IMG/VR virus record: IMGVR_UViG_3300049793_000181
Location: 1 to 20,962 of that record
Direction: 5' to 3' (one strand)
Length of the DNA: 20,962 bases
DNA from: a virus
The number at the start of each line of letters is the position of its first letter. Within the stretch, counting starts at the first letter, position 1. Positions 6,565 through 13,529 of the stretch are shown in pieces. Both the position numbers and the translations under genes were made by a program. A model generated the notes under the pieces. It worked only from the letters and a program-made list of their open reading frames with translations. It was not told the origin of the DNA and did no database searches.

Positions 6565-7429
6565 ACGCCAGCACCCCGCCCCTGCTAATCCACTTCTTCA
6601 CAATCGGCCCAAAGTCCGACGGCTGCCCCGAAGCAATCGGGAGGTTCCGGCTCTTCACATCAGCCATCGCGCTTCCAGTATCCCAGCTGAACTTCGTGCC
6701 TTCGCGCACTGTCAGAATCACATCCGAGAACATCGGGGGGAGCTTCGGCCCCAGAGCCTTGCCCAGACTCGACAGCATGATTTTCGTACCGCCGAGCACT
6801 GCATCGGTTTCGCGCTCGACGTGGGCAAGCAGCACAAAGTGACACTTGAGCTGATTCGTCAGCATGAACAGCAGGGTTTCGACTTGCTTCTGGGCGATGC
6901 CCCAGTCGCTCTGGTTTGACACGGGCTTGCCACCGACGACGAGGCCCATCGCGGCACGGCAGAGCCCAGCCATGCCATCCACGACGAGGCAGCGGTTCGG
7001 CCCCCAGGTGTCTGCGCAGCCGAACGAGAGCCCAGTGCGATCGTCCTTGAAGGCGTTGAGGGCTTCCAGGATTTTCTCGAACTGATTGTACTTCGAGCGG
7101 TTCGGGTCGGCGAGCTTGGCGAGGGTGTCGAGTTGCATCGTGTTGACCTTTTTCGCGTTCGACAGGAGCTCGCTGAACGATGCCTTCTGGGACTCGACTT
7201 GATGCCAGTGGAGATTGTCTGGGATGGCTTTGCTGCGGTCGGTGAAGTATCCGAGCAGGGATTCCAGACCGGGTTCGAGGGCGAGGTAGAAGACTTCGAC
7301 GCCGGCATCGACAAGAGTGCCGAGGCTGTGGGTTTTGCCGGTGCCGGCCGGACCCATCAGTAGGACGTTGAAGCCATTGAGGGTGGAGCGAACAGTGGCC
7401 GCGCTGGGGGTGAGGGTAGGTTCGGTCAT
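6563..7429 (-). CDS. RecA-like AAA ATPase (AAA_24/Sak4-type recombination protein)
   Basis: 288 residues. Walker A is GPAGTGKT at 26-33; a Walker B-type strand RCLVVDGMAG lies in the middle, followed by a VLLAHVERE strand resembling the RecA-like motif after Walker B. The C-terminal third is beta-rich. The pattern fits the AAA_24 family of phage ATPases that includes Sak4-type single-strand annealing/recombination proteins, which act with a single-strand-binding partner. The ATG at 7429 overlaps the upstream stop (TGATG). The TAA at 6565-6563 touches hairpin copy 3. A recombination or replication-repair role agrees with the nearby PD-(D/E)XK nuclease and helicase, but the exact subfamily is not certain. 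Confidence 0.87.
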   Translation of the reverse strand: MTEPTLTPSAATVRSTLNGFNVLLMGPAGTGKTHSLGTLVDAGVEVFYLALEPGLESLLGYFTDRSKAIPDNLHWHQVESQKASFSELLSNAKKVNTMQLDTLAKLADPNRSKYNQFEKILEALNAFKDDRTGLSFGCADTWGPNRCLVVDGMAGLCRAAMGLVVGGKPVSNQSDWGIAQKQVETLLFMLTNQLKCHFVLLAHVERETDAVLGGTKIMLSSLGKALGPKLPPMFSDVILTVREGTKFSWDTGSAMADVKSRNLPIASGQPSDFGPIVKKWISRGGVLA

Positions 7430-7752
7430 TTTGGGTTATGCTTCAGCAAGTTATAAACATCGTCAGTTTTACTGTCGATTCGGATTTCTTCGATTTTGTA
7501 GCGCCAGACCGTGAAGCCTTGTGCCTGCAGATTCCGTGCCAAGTCACACATGCGATAGCGAAGAGCTTGGAATTCAGGCGAATGGCCTGTCATGAACGTG
7601 TCGAATTTGCTACGTTCTGGGGTGTCCTCTGGGCGCTTCTGCATGAGCAGTTCTGCGACCTTGAACCTGTACTCGCGTGCAATACGCTGGGCTAATGCTA
7701 AACGCTCATCGATTACAGGTTCGATAGTAACGTGACATTCGAAAAGTCTCAC
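7426..7752 (-). CDS. Conserved phage protein of unknown function (108 aa)
   Basis: Starts MRLFECHVTIEPV; contains VAELLMQKRPEDTPERSKF and GFTVWRYKIEEI, a pattern I recognise from uncharacterised phage proteins. GTG at 7752 is preferred because GGAG lies 6 nt upstream; the TTG at 7764 overlaps the previous gene and lacks a ribosome site. The spacing to the upstream stop is 2 nt and its own stop overlaps the ATPase start, so it is translationally coupled in the recombination operon. The fold appears mixed alpha/beta with many charged residues; there is no catalytic signature. Confidence 0.78.
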   Translation of the reverse strand: MRLFECHVTIEPVIDERLALAQRIAREYRFKVAELLMQKRPEDTPERSKFDTFMTGHSPEFQALRYRMCDLARNLQAQGFTVWRYKIEEIRIDSKTDDVYNLLKHNPK

Positions 7753-7754
7753 AG

Positions 7755-8117
7755 CTAACTCCAATCTTCATCATAAGCCTTCCAATGCAGTTCCAACTCT
7801 CTCCGCAGCACTGCTTCCGGGAAGCTCTCCGTGAAGCTCTTATCGAAGCTCAGCCAGAGGCTCCCCGGCACACGCCAGCGAGAAGGATACTTGTCGTTGC
7901 ATCGGCGGCAGTTAAGGGTAAGGCAGTTCCAGAGAAGGGGTTTGCCCTCCCCTAAAGCTACCGGGGATTTCAACCACTGCTCCCCGCAGTGCCCGCACAC
8001 AAAGCTGTAGCTGTGCGGAGGGTGCTGCTTGCCTTCGGCTTCACGGTAGCCAGCTGGGCCGGAGGCGACGAATCGCCCATCGATGAAGAAGTGGCGGGTG
8101 AAGGGGGCGTGGCTCAT
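7755..8117 (-). CDS. Zinc-ribbon-like phage protein (120 aa)
   Basis: Contains two Cys pairs, FVCGHCGEQW and LNCRRC (plus an extra Cys in WNCLTLNC), consistent with a zinc ribbon in the first two thirds, followed by an aromatic, charged C-terminus (LELHWKAYDEDWS). It is unlike its neighbours in lacking a clear Shine-Dalgarno before the ATG at 8117, so translation may depend on coupling to the gene that ends 18 nt upstream. Function unknown; zinc-ribbon peptides of this size often bind nucleic acid. Confidence 0.72.
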   Translation of the reverse strand: MSHAPFTRHFFIDGRFVASGPAGYREAEGKQHPPHSYSFVCGHCGEQWLKSPVALGEGKPLLWNCLTLNCRRCNDKYPSRWRVPGSLWLSFDKSFTESFPEAVLRRELELHWKAYDEDWS

Positions 8118-8135
8118 TGCGATGAGGGCTTGGGC

Positions 8136-8351
8136 CTAGTGCTGCTTCGGCAGGATCAGACCACTGACCGGATACTTGGCTTCCAGCCGATCACTGCGCT
8201 CCATAGCCCCTTTGCCGATTTCGTTCAGAGCGGGTTGCAGGTACGGATGGAATTGCGTCAGGATCTGAACGAGTTGGTTCAGATACCATTCGCCATCGAC
8301 AACGCGGTCGACGAGGTATTCGTGGGAGCAGTCTTCGAGAGTGCGTGGCAT
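8136..8351 (-). CDS. 71-residue phage protein of unknown function
   Basis: A small acidic, helical protein (MPRTLEDCSHEYLVDRVVDG ... LILPKQH). The ATG at 8351 lies 2 nt after the stop of the nuclease gene, with AAGGAA upstream inside that gene's end. No motif is recognised. Tight spacing places it in the same transcript as the nuclease and ATPase. Confidence 0.7.
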   Translation of the reverse strand: MPRTLEDCSHEYLVDRVVDGEWYLNQLVQILTQFHPYLQPALNEIGKGAMERSDRLEAKYPVSGLILPKQH

Positions 8352-8353
8352 GG

Positions 8354-9403
8354 TCAGGTTCCTTTCAGGAGGTCGCGGAAAGAGTCTTGCAGAGCCGCAT
8401 CGGAAGCCGGCGCTGAAAACAGATTAGAGGTTTCATCTGGCAGAGGCACGGCCCGGACGTGGCCCCAGGAGGCTTCGAATTCTTGGACCGTCACCTCTTT
8501 CCTCAATAATGGGTCCCAGACCCGACGCTCGAAGTACACCGGCAGCCAAGATTCCGGCTCGGCGCTCTTACAAACTCGCGTAAAGCTGCAACCACCGTAT
8601 TCGGTGCAGCCCCCATCGAGGGCGTAGTCCCAATAGCCTTCGCGCCAGCACTGGATCATGGCTTCGACGTCCCGGACGGTTTGCCGGTGCCAGAGATTGA
8701 TTTCATAGTCGCTGCGATACGTTGGGACTTCAAGCGTGTCGTACTTCGTCTTGAGGATGCTGACCCCTCGGACGATAGCACCAGCGGTTTTGATGCCTTG
8801 CTCACGGGCAGCCCACATGTAGCCAGTGAATTGGCCACGCATTTCCCACTGACGGGCCCACGAACCGCCGAGCGCGGAGGTTGTCTTCTCGTCGTAGACG
8901 TACACCCCGCCAGCCCGCTCGGCGATCATGTCGCTGCGGCCGGTGTAGAGAATTGGGTCGCCGGTGACAGGGTGGAGGACTGGGAGGGGTTCGGCGAAGC
9001 TGAATTCGATTCCACGTCGGCCAGATGCGAGAGTAATTGGATTAGCGCCGTCCGCTCCAAGGGGGTAAGCGTTGAAGTAGAATTCCAGTGCCCCGCACAT
9101 GCGTTCGAGGGACTTGGCACTGTCAGCGGGGCACTCAAAATCGCCGTAATGCTTGATAAGAGCGGTAAGGCCCCCAGCTTCGGCATCTTGTGGGGAGCCC
9201 CCCTCGACATAGAATACGTTACGTGCAGCCTCGATCCCGGAGGCGAATGCGCCCCCTGCCACGAGGTGAACGGACTGCGCGATCGGTTTCCAGTGTTCGA
9301 CATATTGCAGGAATGCTTTCTGGCGGCAGGACCGCCATGTGGAGAGGATCGTGCTATCAACAGTATTGGGGAACATGGGCCGTTCGAGAATGACGCTGGA
9401 CAT
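8354..9403 (-). CDS. PD-(D/E)XK nuclease, Cas4/RecB-like with probable Fe-S cluster
   Basis: 349 residues. Nuclease motifs appear in order: GRSDMI (D158), YDEKTTS (D171-E172-K173) and QFTGY (Q191...Y195, the QxxxY motif of RecB-family nucleases). Four cysteines, C26 near the N-terminus and C266, C272, C278 near the C-terminus, are placed as in AddB/Cas4-type proteins holding a 4Fe-4S cluster. It probably resects or trims DNA ends during recombination, replication or packaging. The ATG at 9403 overlaps the upstream stop (TGATG); a GTG one codon earlier is also possible. Neighbours (RecA-like ATPase downstream, helicase in the next unit) support a recombination role; nothing suggests CRISPR. 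Confidence 0.88.
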   Translation of the reverse strand: MSSVILERPMFPNTVDSTILSTWRSCRQKAFLQYVEHWKPIAQSVHLVAGGAFASGIEAARNVFYVEGGSPQDAEAGGLTALIKHYGDFECPADSAKSLERMCGALEFYFNAYPLGADGANPITLASGRRGIEFSFAEPLPVLHPVTGDPILYTGRSDMIAERAGGVYVYDEKTTSALGGSWARQWEMRGQFTGYMWAAREQGIKTAGAIVRGVSILKTKYDTLEVPTYRSDYEINLWHRQTVRDVEAMIQCWREGYWDYALDGGCTEYGGCSFTRVCKSAEPESWLPVYFERRVWDPLLRKEVTVQEFEASWGHVRAVPLPDETSNLFSAPASDAALQDSFRDLLKGT

Positions 9404-9843
9404 CACACAGCCCTCATCAGCGCCACGAGGGTGCCCATGAAGCGGGCGGACAGGGAGTGCTTGCCCTTGCCGTATTCTTTCTCGAATTCAGCCGGGACCG
9501 CTTCCGGAATGGTGTTAAGGGTCGCGTGAGCCTGCTCGATTTCGGACTCGGCGGCAGTGGCACGGTCGTTGGCGTAGATGTAGGAGGTGTTCTTGGACTT
9601 CAGGTCTGTCTCCAGCTTCTCCACCTTCGTATGGAGTTGCGCCAGATTCAGGTCCTTGCCGTCGATGGAGTCCTTGAGACTGATTACCAGTTCGTTCAGC
9701 CCGCGATTGTTGTCCTGCTCGACTTCATACGAATTTTGCAGCACCGCGAAGTCGGCTTTCTGCTGCGACAGCAGGTTGCGCAAGCCGTCGATGGTAACGG
9801 CTTGTTCGCCGACTTGATCTGCCAGGGATTTACGTTTGGTCAT
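9403..9843 (-). CDS. Coiled-coil protein (146 aa)
   Basis: After a basic N-terminus (MTKRKSLADQ) the protein has a long heptad-rich region, about residues 10-110, rich in Leu/Asn/Gln/Glu/Lys (e.g. LHTKVEKLETDLKSK), then a short tail ending FMGTLVALMRAV. This predicts a dimeric or trimeric coiled coil. A strong ribosome site (AGGAG) precedes the ATG at 9843, and the stop overlaps the nuclease start, suggesting coupled expression and perhaps partnership. No specific family is recognised. Confidence 0.78.
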   Translation of the reverse strand: MTKRKSLADQVGEQAVTIDGLRNLLSQQKADFAVLQNSYEVEQDNNRGLNELVISLKDSIDGKDLNLAQLHTKVEKLETDLKSKNTSYIYANDRATAAESEIEQAHATLNTIPEAVPAEFEKEYGKGKHSLSARFMGTLVALMRAV

Positions 9844-9886
9844 TTTGAGGCTCCTATAGCTTGGTTGTTTGGTTGTCGGTTACTGC

Positions 9887-10102
9887 TCACATCAGCCCGT
9901 CAAGCAGCGCATCGCTGTCAATCGGAGCCGCCTTGGCTTTCGCCGTTGCTGCTTTGGTTTTCGCCGTGGCGCTTACAGCAGTCGCGCCCACGCGCTCCTT
10001 GCGAATCGCTGCGACAGCGAGTCGCATTTCTTCTTGGGTGATCGTGTTGTCTCGGCACTTTTGACGCCAGAGCTGGATTTGGGAATTTATCACATCAGAC
10101 AT
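9887..10102 (-). CDS. 71-residue protein ending in the shared DSDALLDGLM tail
   Basis: A helical N-terminal half (LWRQKCRDNTITQEEMRLAV ... IRKERVG) is followed by a flexible Ala/Lys/Thr linker (TAKTKAATAKAKAA) and the extreme C-terminus IDSDALLDGLM. The same peptide, with related DNA (9890-9919), occurs near the C-termini of the proteins encoded at 16006-16611 and 19672-20286. A structured head, disordered basic linker and acidic-hydrophobic tip is the architecture of a protein-docking tail, as in SSB. The ATG at 10102 has GGGAGC upstream, and a terminator lies between it and the previous gene. Function unknown. Confidence 0.78.
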   Translation of the reverse strand: MSDVINSQIQLWRQKCRDNTITQEEMRLAVAAIRKERVGATAVSATAKTKAATAKAKAAPIDSDALLDGLM

Positions 10103-10125
10103 GGGAGGGGCTCCCGGTTAGGGTG

Positions 10126-10147
10126 AAAAGGAGCCCCCGAAGGGGCT
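10126..10147 (-). terminator. Intrinsic terminator, UUCG tetraloop
   Basis: Read on the - strand: AGCCCC-TTCG-GGGGCT, then CCTTTTC. It lies between the stop of the 150-residue protein gene and the 71-residue DSDALL-tail gene. The T run is short, so partial read-through is likely. Confidence 0.65.
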
Positions 10148-10153
10148 GGAAGG

Positions 10154-10606
10154 TTACTGCGGCTTGAGCAGGTTTTCCAGCTGCAGACGTTTGGTGTCGT
10201 CGACGCCGGACAGAATTTGCTGTGCAAAGGAGCGGCGCAGGTTGTTCTTGTAGGCTTCCGTTACGGTTTCTTCGATCACCGCATTGCGAGCTTCGTTAGC
10301 GTCGAATTCGGTCATATCGACCTTTTGCACCAGCCATTTGTACTTGATTTCGCTATTTGGCTGAATATCGACGCCGTCATCGATACTGGTAACGAAAGCC
10401 ACTTTTGGTACTGGGCTATTCGATGTCGTTACCAGCACCATATCGCCGACCTCAACCTTGAGGTAGGTCAGGTACGTGTATTGGGTTTTTGGGTCAATAG
10501 GCCCTTGCGCGGCCAGCGCACGACGCAGCTCATAAGGGGTGACGGTGAATTGTACCTTGACGGTATTGACGTCTTCACGCAATAGAGCTGCAATGTTCTT
10601 ATCCAT
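10154..10606 (-). CDS. 150-residue protein, paralog of its upstream neighbour
   Basis: A beta-rich central region with YTYLTYLKVEVGDMVLV and EIKYKWLVQKVDMTEF lines up with YTYKVPEGMAVKALDEVVV and KFEYKWLMQVVDRSG in the 114-residue protein just upstream, so the two are diverged tandem duplicates. The VxVGDxVLV/P.VAFVTS pattern suggests a small beta-barrel like those of nucleic-acid-binding domains, but this is inference. A C-terminal helical extension of about 45 residues (EETVTEAYKNNLRRSF...) is unique to this copy. The ATG at 10606 has AAGGAA upstream. Confidence 0.8.
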   Translation of the reverse strand: MDKNIAALLREDVNTVKVQFTVTPYELRRALAAQGPIDPKTQYTYLTYLKVEVGDMVLVTTSNSPVPKVAFVTSIDDGVDIQPNSEIKYKWLVQKVDMTEFDANEARNAVIEETVTEAYKNNLRRSFAQQILSGVDDTKRLQLENLLKPQ

Positions 10607-10630
10607 GACTAGAATTCCTTTATTGTGGGT

Positions 10631-10647
10631 AGGCCCCTTCGGGGCCT
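10631..10647. other. Stable hairpin between the tandem paralogs
   Basis: AGGCCCC-TTC-GGGGCCT is a perfect 7-bp stem; on the + strand it can close as C(UUCG)G. No T tract follows on the - strand, so it is a weak candidate terminator or an RNA-stabilising element between two co-directional genes. Confidence 0.45.
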
Positions 10648-10658
10648 GTTACTTCGGA

Positions 10659-11003
10659 TTAGCCGACAACTTCACCATCGACCAGTTTCAGATCGCCGAC
10701 CGGCCCTTTCAGGAACCGCGCAGCTTCTTCCCGCAGCTCGTGGCCACTGCGGTCAACGACCTGCATCAGCCATTTGTACTCGAACTTCGTGTGAGGGTCG
10801 ACGCGCTCAGGGCCGTTAACGCTCACCACACGAACGATGGCTAGGCCCTTTGGGGCTTGGACAACGACTTCGTCCAGGGCTTTGACAGCCATCCCTTCTG
10901 GGACTTTGTAGGTGTATTCCAACGGGCCGGCAGCAAATGCACACTGCGCGGTGCGGGTAAAGGTCAGGGCTTCGGCAGCTTGCTGGGGGTTTTCGATTGG
11001 CAT
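10659..11003 (-). CDS. 114-residue protein, paralog of its downstream neighbour
   Basis: Shares the central YTYKV...DEVVV...VVSV...DP.T.F.YKWLMQ.VD framework with the 150-residue protein encoded at 10154-10606. Shorter C-terminus, ending KLVDGEVVG. Predicted mainly beta. The ATG at 11003 is preceded by AAGGAA and CCAAGCC, and it is the first gene after a promoter (11074-11102) and hairpin copy 4. As the first gene of the nuclease/ATPase operon it may be an abundant DNA-binding or regulatory protein, but no function is recognised. Confidence 0.8.
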   Translation of the reverse strand: MPIENPQQAAEALTFTRTAQCAFAAGPLEYTYKVPEGMAVKALDEVVVQAPKGLAIVRVVSVNGPERVDPHTKFEYKWLMQVVDRSGHELREEAARFLKGPVGDLKLVDGEVVG

Positions 11004-11039
11004 GGCTTGGGTTCCTTGGTTGAGGGGTTGGTTTTATGG

Positions 11040-11073
11040 CCGCGTTACCGGCTAGTAACGCGACCGTGGAATT
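11040..11073. repeat. Dispersed hairpin repeat, copy 4
   Basis: Core CCGCGTTAC-CGGCTA-GTAACGCGA at 11040-11063; the outer right arm is CCGTGGAATT and the left arm has the TTTTATGG form. It lies directly downstream of a promoter, so the hairpin would form at the extreme 5' end of that transcript. Confidence 0.93.
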
Positions 11074-11102
11074 ACTATAACGAGGGGGTGGCCAGTAGTC
11101 AC
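11074..11102 (-). promoter_or_regulatory. Sigma-70-type promoter of the nuclease/ATPase operon
   Basis: On the - strand GTGACT (11102-11097), 17 nt, TATAGT (11079-11074). The expected start near 11067 falls inside the arm of hairpin copy 4. The first gene starts at 11003. Confidence 0.6.
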
Positions 11103-11108
11103 GCCAGA

Positions 11109-12485
11109 TTACGCCAGTAACAACCGAGCAGTTGGACGACTGCACGCAACGTAGAGGCATTGGAAGGCTTCCTTGCGATTGCGGTTCAGGAGAATATCCT
11201 GATAGTCCACAAACACTGTTTCGTAGGTACTGCCTTGCGACCGGTGCGCTGTGATCGCATAGCCGTACTTAATCTCGTGAAAGCAATCCTTCAGCTCCCA
11301 GAACTTCTTCCACAGCTTCCCGTTGCCCTTCGCCACGTGCGCCAACTGCTGGCAATCATCCAGCCACTGCGACTCACTCAGGGGGTGTGGCACCAGCAAC
11401 CGAATTGTCTTCCCCATTTCGTTCCGGCACTTCAGCTCGAAAGCTTTGTACTCAGGGTGGAACGGGTGAGTCGTAACGACGATCCCCTCGACAATGGCCT
11501 CGTCATCCGTCGCCAGCAGCACGTCCTCATTACCGCGCTTGCACGGGGCCGTAGCGATCACCCGGTCGCCCACGATATACCGCTCTACCACCGACGCGCC
11601 GCCGAAGATCGCACGCCGTATGAGGTCGTTATACTCGGCCACGCGGTCATTACGCCACGCGATCACCTTCGCCCGGCTACTATCCGCGAACTCGCCCCCG
11701 GCCGCCGCGTTGTACACGGCTTCCTTGAACGAAGCCTTCGTGAGCTTCCACACACCTTCCTTCGCAGCGTTATCAGACTTGATATTGATGCAGGGCGCGA
11801 AGCTCTCGATCTGCTCCCGGATAGCGGTTACGAGTTTGAGGATCTGGTTATCGTAACGCATGATCTTGGTGAGCGTGGCTTTGCTCTCGACAGCCCACAC
11901 AGGGCTGACAGGTTCGCCGACAGGCGGAAGCTGCCCCACGTCGCCCATGAAGATGATCTTGAGCTTGTGGTACTTTGCCTCATCTTGGAGCAGTCCGAAG
12001 AGCTTCTTGTTGACCATCGAAGCTTCATCGAGGACGATGATATCGATGTCGCTCAGGTCGATTGGGGCATCCCCGCCGACGAGTTCTTTGAGCTCCCCGT
12101 TCTTTTCGATGCGTAGCCCCAAGAGGGCGTAGATCGTGCAGGCTTCGCCAGTGATTGCGCGGAGGACCTTCGCGGCCTTGTTGGTGGGCGCAGTGAAGGC
12201 AAAGCGCAAGCGAGAGCGCTTGGTACGGGCAAGGACTTCGTGCATCAGGAAGGTCTTGCCAGTGCCGGCAAAGCCCGAGAGGACGAAGAACGGGGACGGC
12301 GGATCTGGGTCGACGATGAACTGGAGGATCAGGTCGAGGGCGACTTGCTGCTCTGGGTTAAGATGATGGGATGGGGGCGTAGACGTATAAGCCGACGCCA
12401 TCGGAGCGGACACAGAGTCCACCGTAGTCCCGTTGAAGGTCGCTGGCGGTTCCGTAGAGGCGATAGTAGAGCTGAGTACGTCCAT
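11109..12485 (-). CDS. RecD/Dda-like SF1 DNA helicase
   Basis: 458 residues with superfamily 1 helicase motifs in order: SGFAGTGKT (Walker A, 71-78), APTNKAAKVL (Ia), IIVLDEASMV (II), FMGDVGQLPPVG (III), YAITAHRSQGSTYETVFVD (V) and LYVACSRPT (VI). It should unwind DNA 5'-3' like RecD2/Dda, supporting replication or recombination. The first ~40 residues are low-complexity Ser/Thr/Pro. The ATG at 12485 has a good AAGGA site 8 nt upstream, but this start lies 128 nt inside the preceding DUF3310 gene in another frame; ATG at 12401 (before ASAYTSTPP) is an alternative without a ribosome site. It is the last gene of its unit. Confidence 0.9.
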   Translation of the reverse strand: MDVLSSTIASTEPPATFNGTTVDSVSAPMASAYTSTPPSHHLNPEQQVALDLILQFIVDPDPPSPFFVLSGFAGTGKTFLMHEVLARTKRSRLRFAFTAPTNKAAKVLRAITGEACTIYALLGLRIEKNGELKELVGGDAPIDLSDIDIIVLDEASMVNKKLFGLLQDEAKYHKLKIIFMGDVGQLPPVGEPVSPVWAVESKATLTKIMRYDNQILKLVTAIREQIESFAPCINIKSDNAAKEGVWKLTKASFKEAVYNAAAGGEFADSSRAKVIAWRNDRVAEYNDLIRRAIFGGASVVERYIVGDRVIATAPCKRGNEDVLLATDDEAIVEGIVVTTHPFHPEYKAFELKCRNEMGKTIRLLVPHPLSESQWLDDCQQLAHVAKGNGKLWKKFWELKDCFHEIKYGYAITAHRSQGSTYETVFVDYQDILLNRNRKEAFQCLYVACSRPTARLLLA

Positions 12486-12870
12486 TGCTTATTTCCTTTT
12501 TGTCTGTCAGGGCTGCGCCCTGGATCGATTGGGACGTAGCGGCTAGATTTTGTTCTGCCACTCGTTTTGCGCGGGCCTTTTCTTCCCCCCACTCAGAGTG
12601 GCTTTTGAGGATACTGCTGCCACAGCGTTCTGCGAGCTTGTCCATGTACCACTTGGCTTTGCCCGCGTCTTGCGGTGGTGCGTCCTTGCGGCCGAGGCGC
12701 CAGTTGTACTTGATAACCTGCCCGCGCAGGAAAGCAATGAAGCCTTCCGGACCGAGTGCGGCTTCAATTGCGTCGATACATTCCACAGCGCCACTGGTGT
12801 AATGGCTGGGGCGATGCACTGGATCGTGTCCTTGCTTAGCTTGCAGATCGTTCAGATCTTTGTTAGCCAT
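12358..12870 (-). CDS. DUF3310 (SaV-like) protein with C-terminal extension
   Basis: 170 residues. Residues ~15-75 match DUF3310: DPVHRPSHYTSGAVECIDAI, then GQVIKYNWRLGRKD and DAGKAKWYMDKL. This family is widespread in phages and sometimes annotated as a nucleotide kinase, but its biochemistry is unsettled. An added C-terminal segment with LYYRLYGTASDL and GLCVRSDGVGLYVYAP looks like a second small domain, and its last 128 nt are overlapped by the start of the helicase gene. The ATG at 12870 lies just after the upstream stop (TGAAATG). Confidence 0.85.
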   Translation of the reverse strand: MANKDLNDLQAKQGHDPVHRPSHYTSGAVECIDAIEAALGPEGFIAFLRGQVIKYNWRLGRKDAPPQDAGKAKWYMDKLAERCGSSILKSHSEWGEEKARAKRVAEQNLAATSQSIQGAALTDKKEISNGRTQLYYRLYGTASDLQRDYGGLCVRSDGVGLYVYAPIPSS

Positions 12871-12871
12871 T

Positions 12872-13081
12872 TCAGCCCCCTACAGTCAGGATTGCCGTGC
12901 GGCCATCGTCCAGCCGCTGAAAATACTCCGTCAGCAACCGATCAATCAGCAGCCCTTGAGCCCCAACCGGAACTCGGCCTTCGACCTCGCTCCAAAGCTC
13001 CAGCTCCATGCGGCTGACATTTTCAATGCTCAGTGCAACGTGCTTCTGCACTTTCGGGTTGTTACTTGCGGGCCTTGCCAT
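12872..13081 (-). CDS. 69-residue ribbon-helix-helix-like protein
   Basis: MARPASNNPKVQKHVALSI is a basic N-terminus leading into a probable beta strand, followed by two helices (SRMELELWSEVEG and GAQGLLIDRLLTEYFQRL). This is the arrangement of small Arc/MetJ/CopG-type dimeric DNA-binding proteins, and related phage peptides with this opening exist. It may be a regulator, but the assignment rests on pattern only. The start at 13081 is preferred over the longer in-frame start because AAAGGA lies at a good distance. It overlaps the frameshifted tail of the upstream gene by 20 nt. Confidence 0.72.
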   Translation of the reverse strand: MARPASNNPKVQKHVALSIENVSRMELELWSEVEGRVPVGAQGLLIDRLLTEYFQRLDDGRTAILTVGG

Positions 13082-13133
13082 ATTCAATTTCCTTTCGCAG
13101 GTGGGTTTCGGCATTGCGCAGAGCTTCCTGCAG
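13062..13133 (-). other. Out-of-frame 3' remainder of the 13341 gene
   Basis: Read one base out of phase with the 13084-13341 frame, this segment gives LQEALRNAETHLRKEIEYGK and then ARK before a TAA at 13064-13062. It looks like a normal amphipathic helix, unlike the Pro/Cys-rich tail of the annotated frame (PPAGSSAQCRNPPAKGN). The break is in five consecutive C (- strand, 13137-13133); removal of one C would restore one continuous protein of about 92 residues. Confidence 0.7.
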
Positions 13134-13341
13134 GGGGCTCGTACTGCCAGATTTCGAGGAAGGGCTTGAGGTGGTGGTCGGCTGTGGTCTGCATAGCCTT
13201 GACCTGCATCAGCGCGAAGTTGCGACGCCGGGTCTGGTCTTGCTTGTCAGTTGGGGCCCCACCGCCTTTTTCGTGGCCCTTTTTCGGGCCGTTGCCGATG
13301 GTTTCGTTCAGTGACGTATCCGTATGGAAATGCAAAGTCAT
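13084..13341 (-). CDS. Small phage protein of unknown function, C-terminus apparently frameshifted
   Basis: The uninterrupted frame gives 85 residues. It begins MTLHFHTDTSLNETIGNG and has a Lys/Gly-rich stretch (GPKKGHEKGGGAP), a basic helix (KQDQTRRRNFALMQVKAMQ) and HHLKPFLEIWQYEP, after which the sequence becomes compositionally odd. The expected helical C-terminus is found in the adjacent frame (13133-13062). The ATG at 13341 overlaps the upstream stop (TGATG), and AAAGGGG lies 7 nt before it. Function unrecognised. Confidence 0.72.
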   Translation of the reverse strand: MTLHFHTDTSLNETIGNGPKKGHEKGGGAPTDKQDQTRRRNFALMQVKAMQTTADHHLKPFLEIWQYEPPAGSSAQCRNPPAKGN

Positions 13342-13529
13342 CACAGCACCCCTTTCGTTGGCGAAGCTTCCAGCCGCGCAATGCGGGCCTTCATGGCCTC
13401 AGCTACAGCTTCGTAATATTCCAGTTGCTTGGAGGCATCCAGGAGCGTAAACTCCGCCTCCTCCAAGTCTGATTCCCGACGCTCTTCCAGCGTCATCTTA
13501 GCGAACATTCGCCGCAGAAAATTCCTCAT
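13341..13529 (-). CDS. 62-residue coiled-coil phage protein
   Basis: MRNFLRRMFAKMTLEERRES followed by a continuous amphipathic helix through LEYYEAVAEAMKARIARLEA. This is a recurring small phage family (basic N-terminus, LEE.E.DL.EA core) without known function. A very strong ribosome site (AGGAGG) lies upstream of the ATG at 13529, which overlaps the previous stop (ATGA). Probably forms a helical dimer. Confidence 0.78.
   Translation of the reverse strand: MRNFLRRMFAKMTLEERRESDLEEAEFTLLDASKQLEYYEAVAEAMKARIARLEASPTKGVL

Noticed and set aside
11160-12116. 318-residue + strand open frame opposite the helicase
   Set aside because: Antisense shadow over the helicase motifs in GC-rich DNA.
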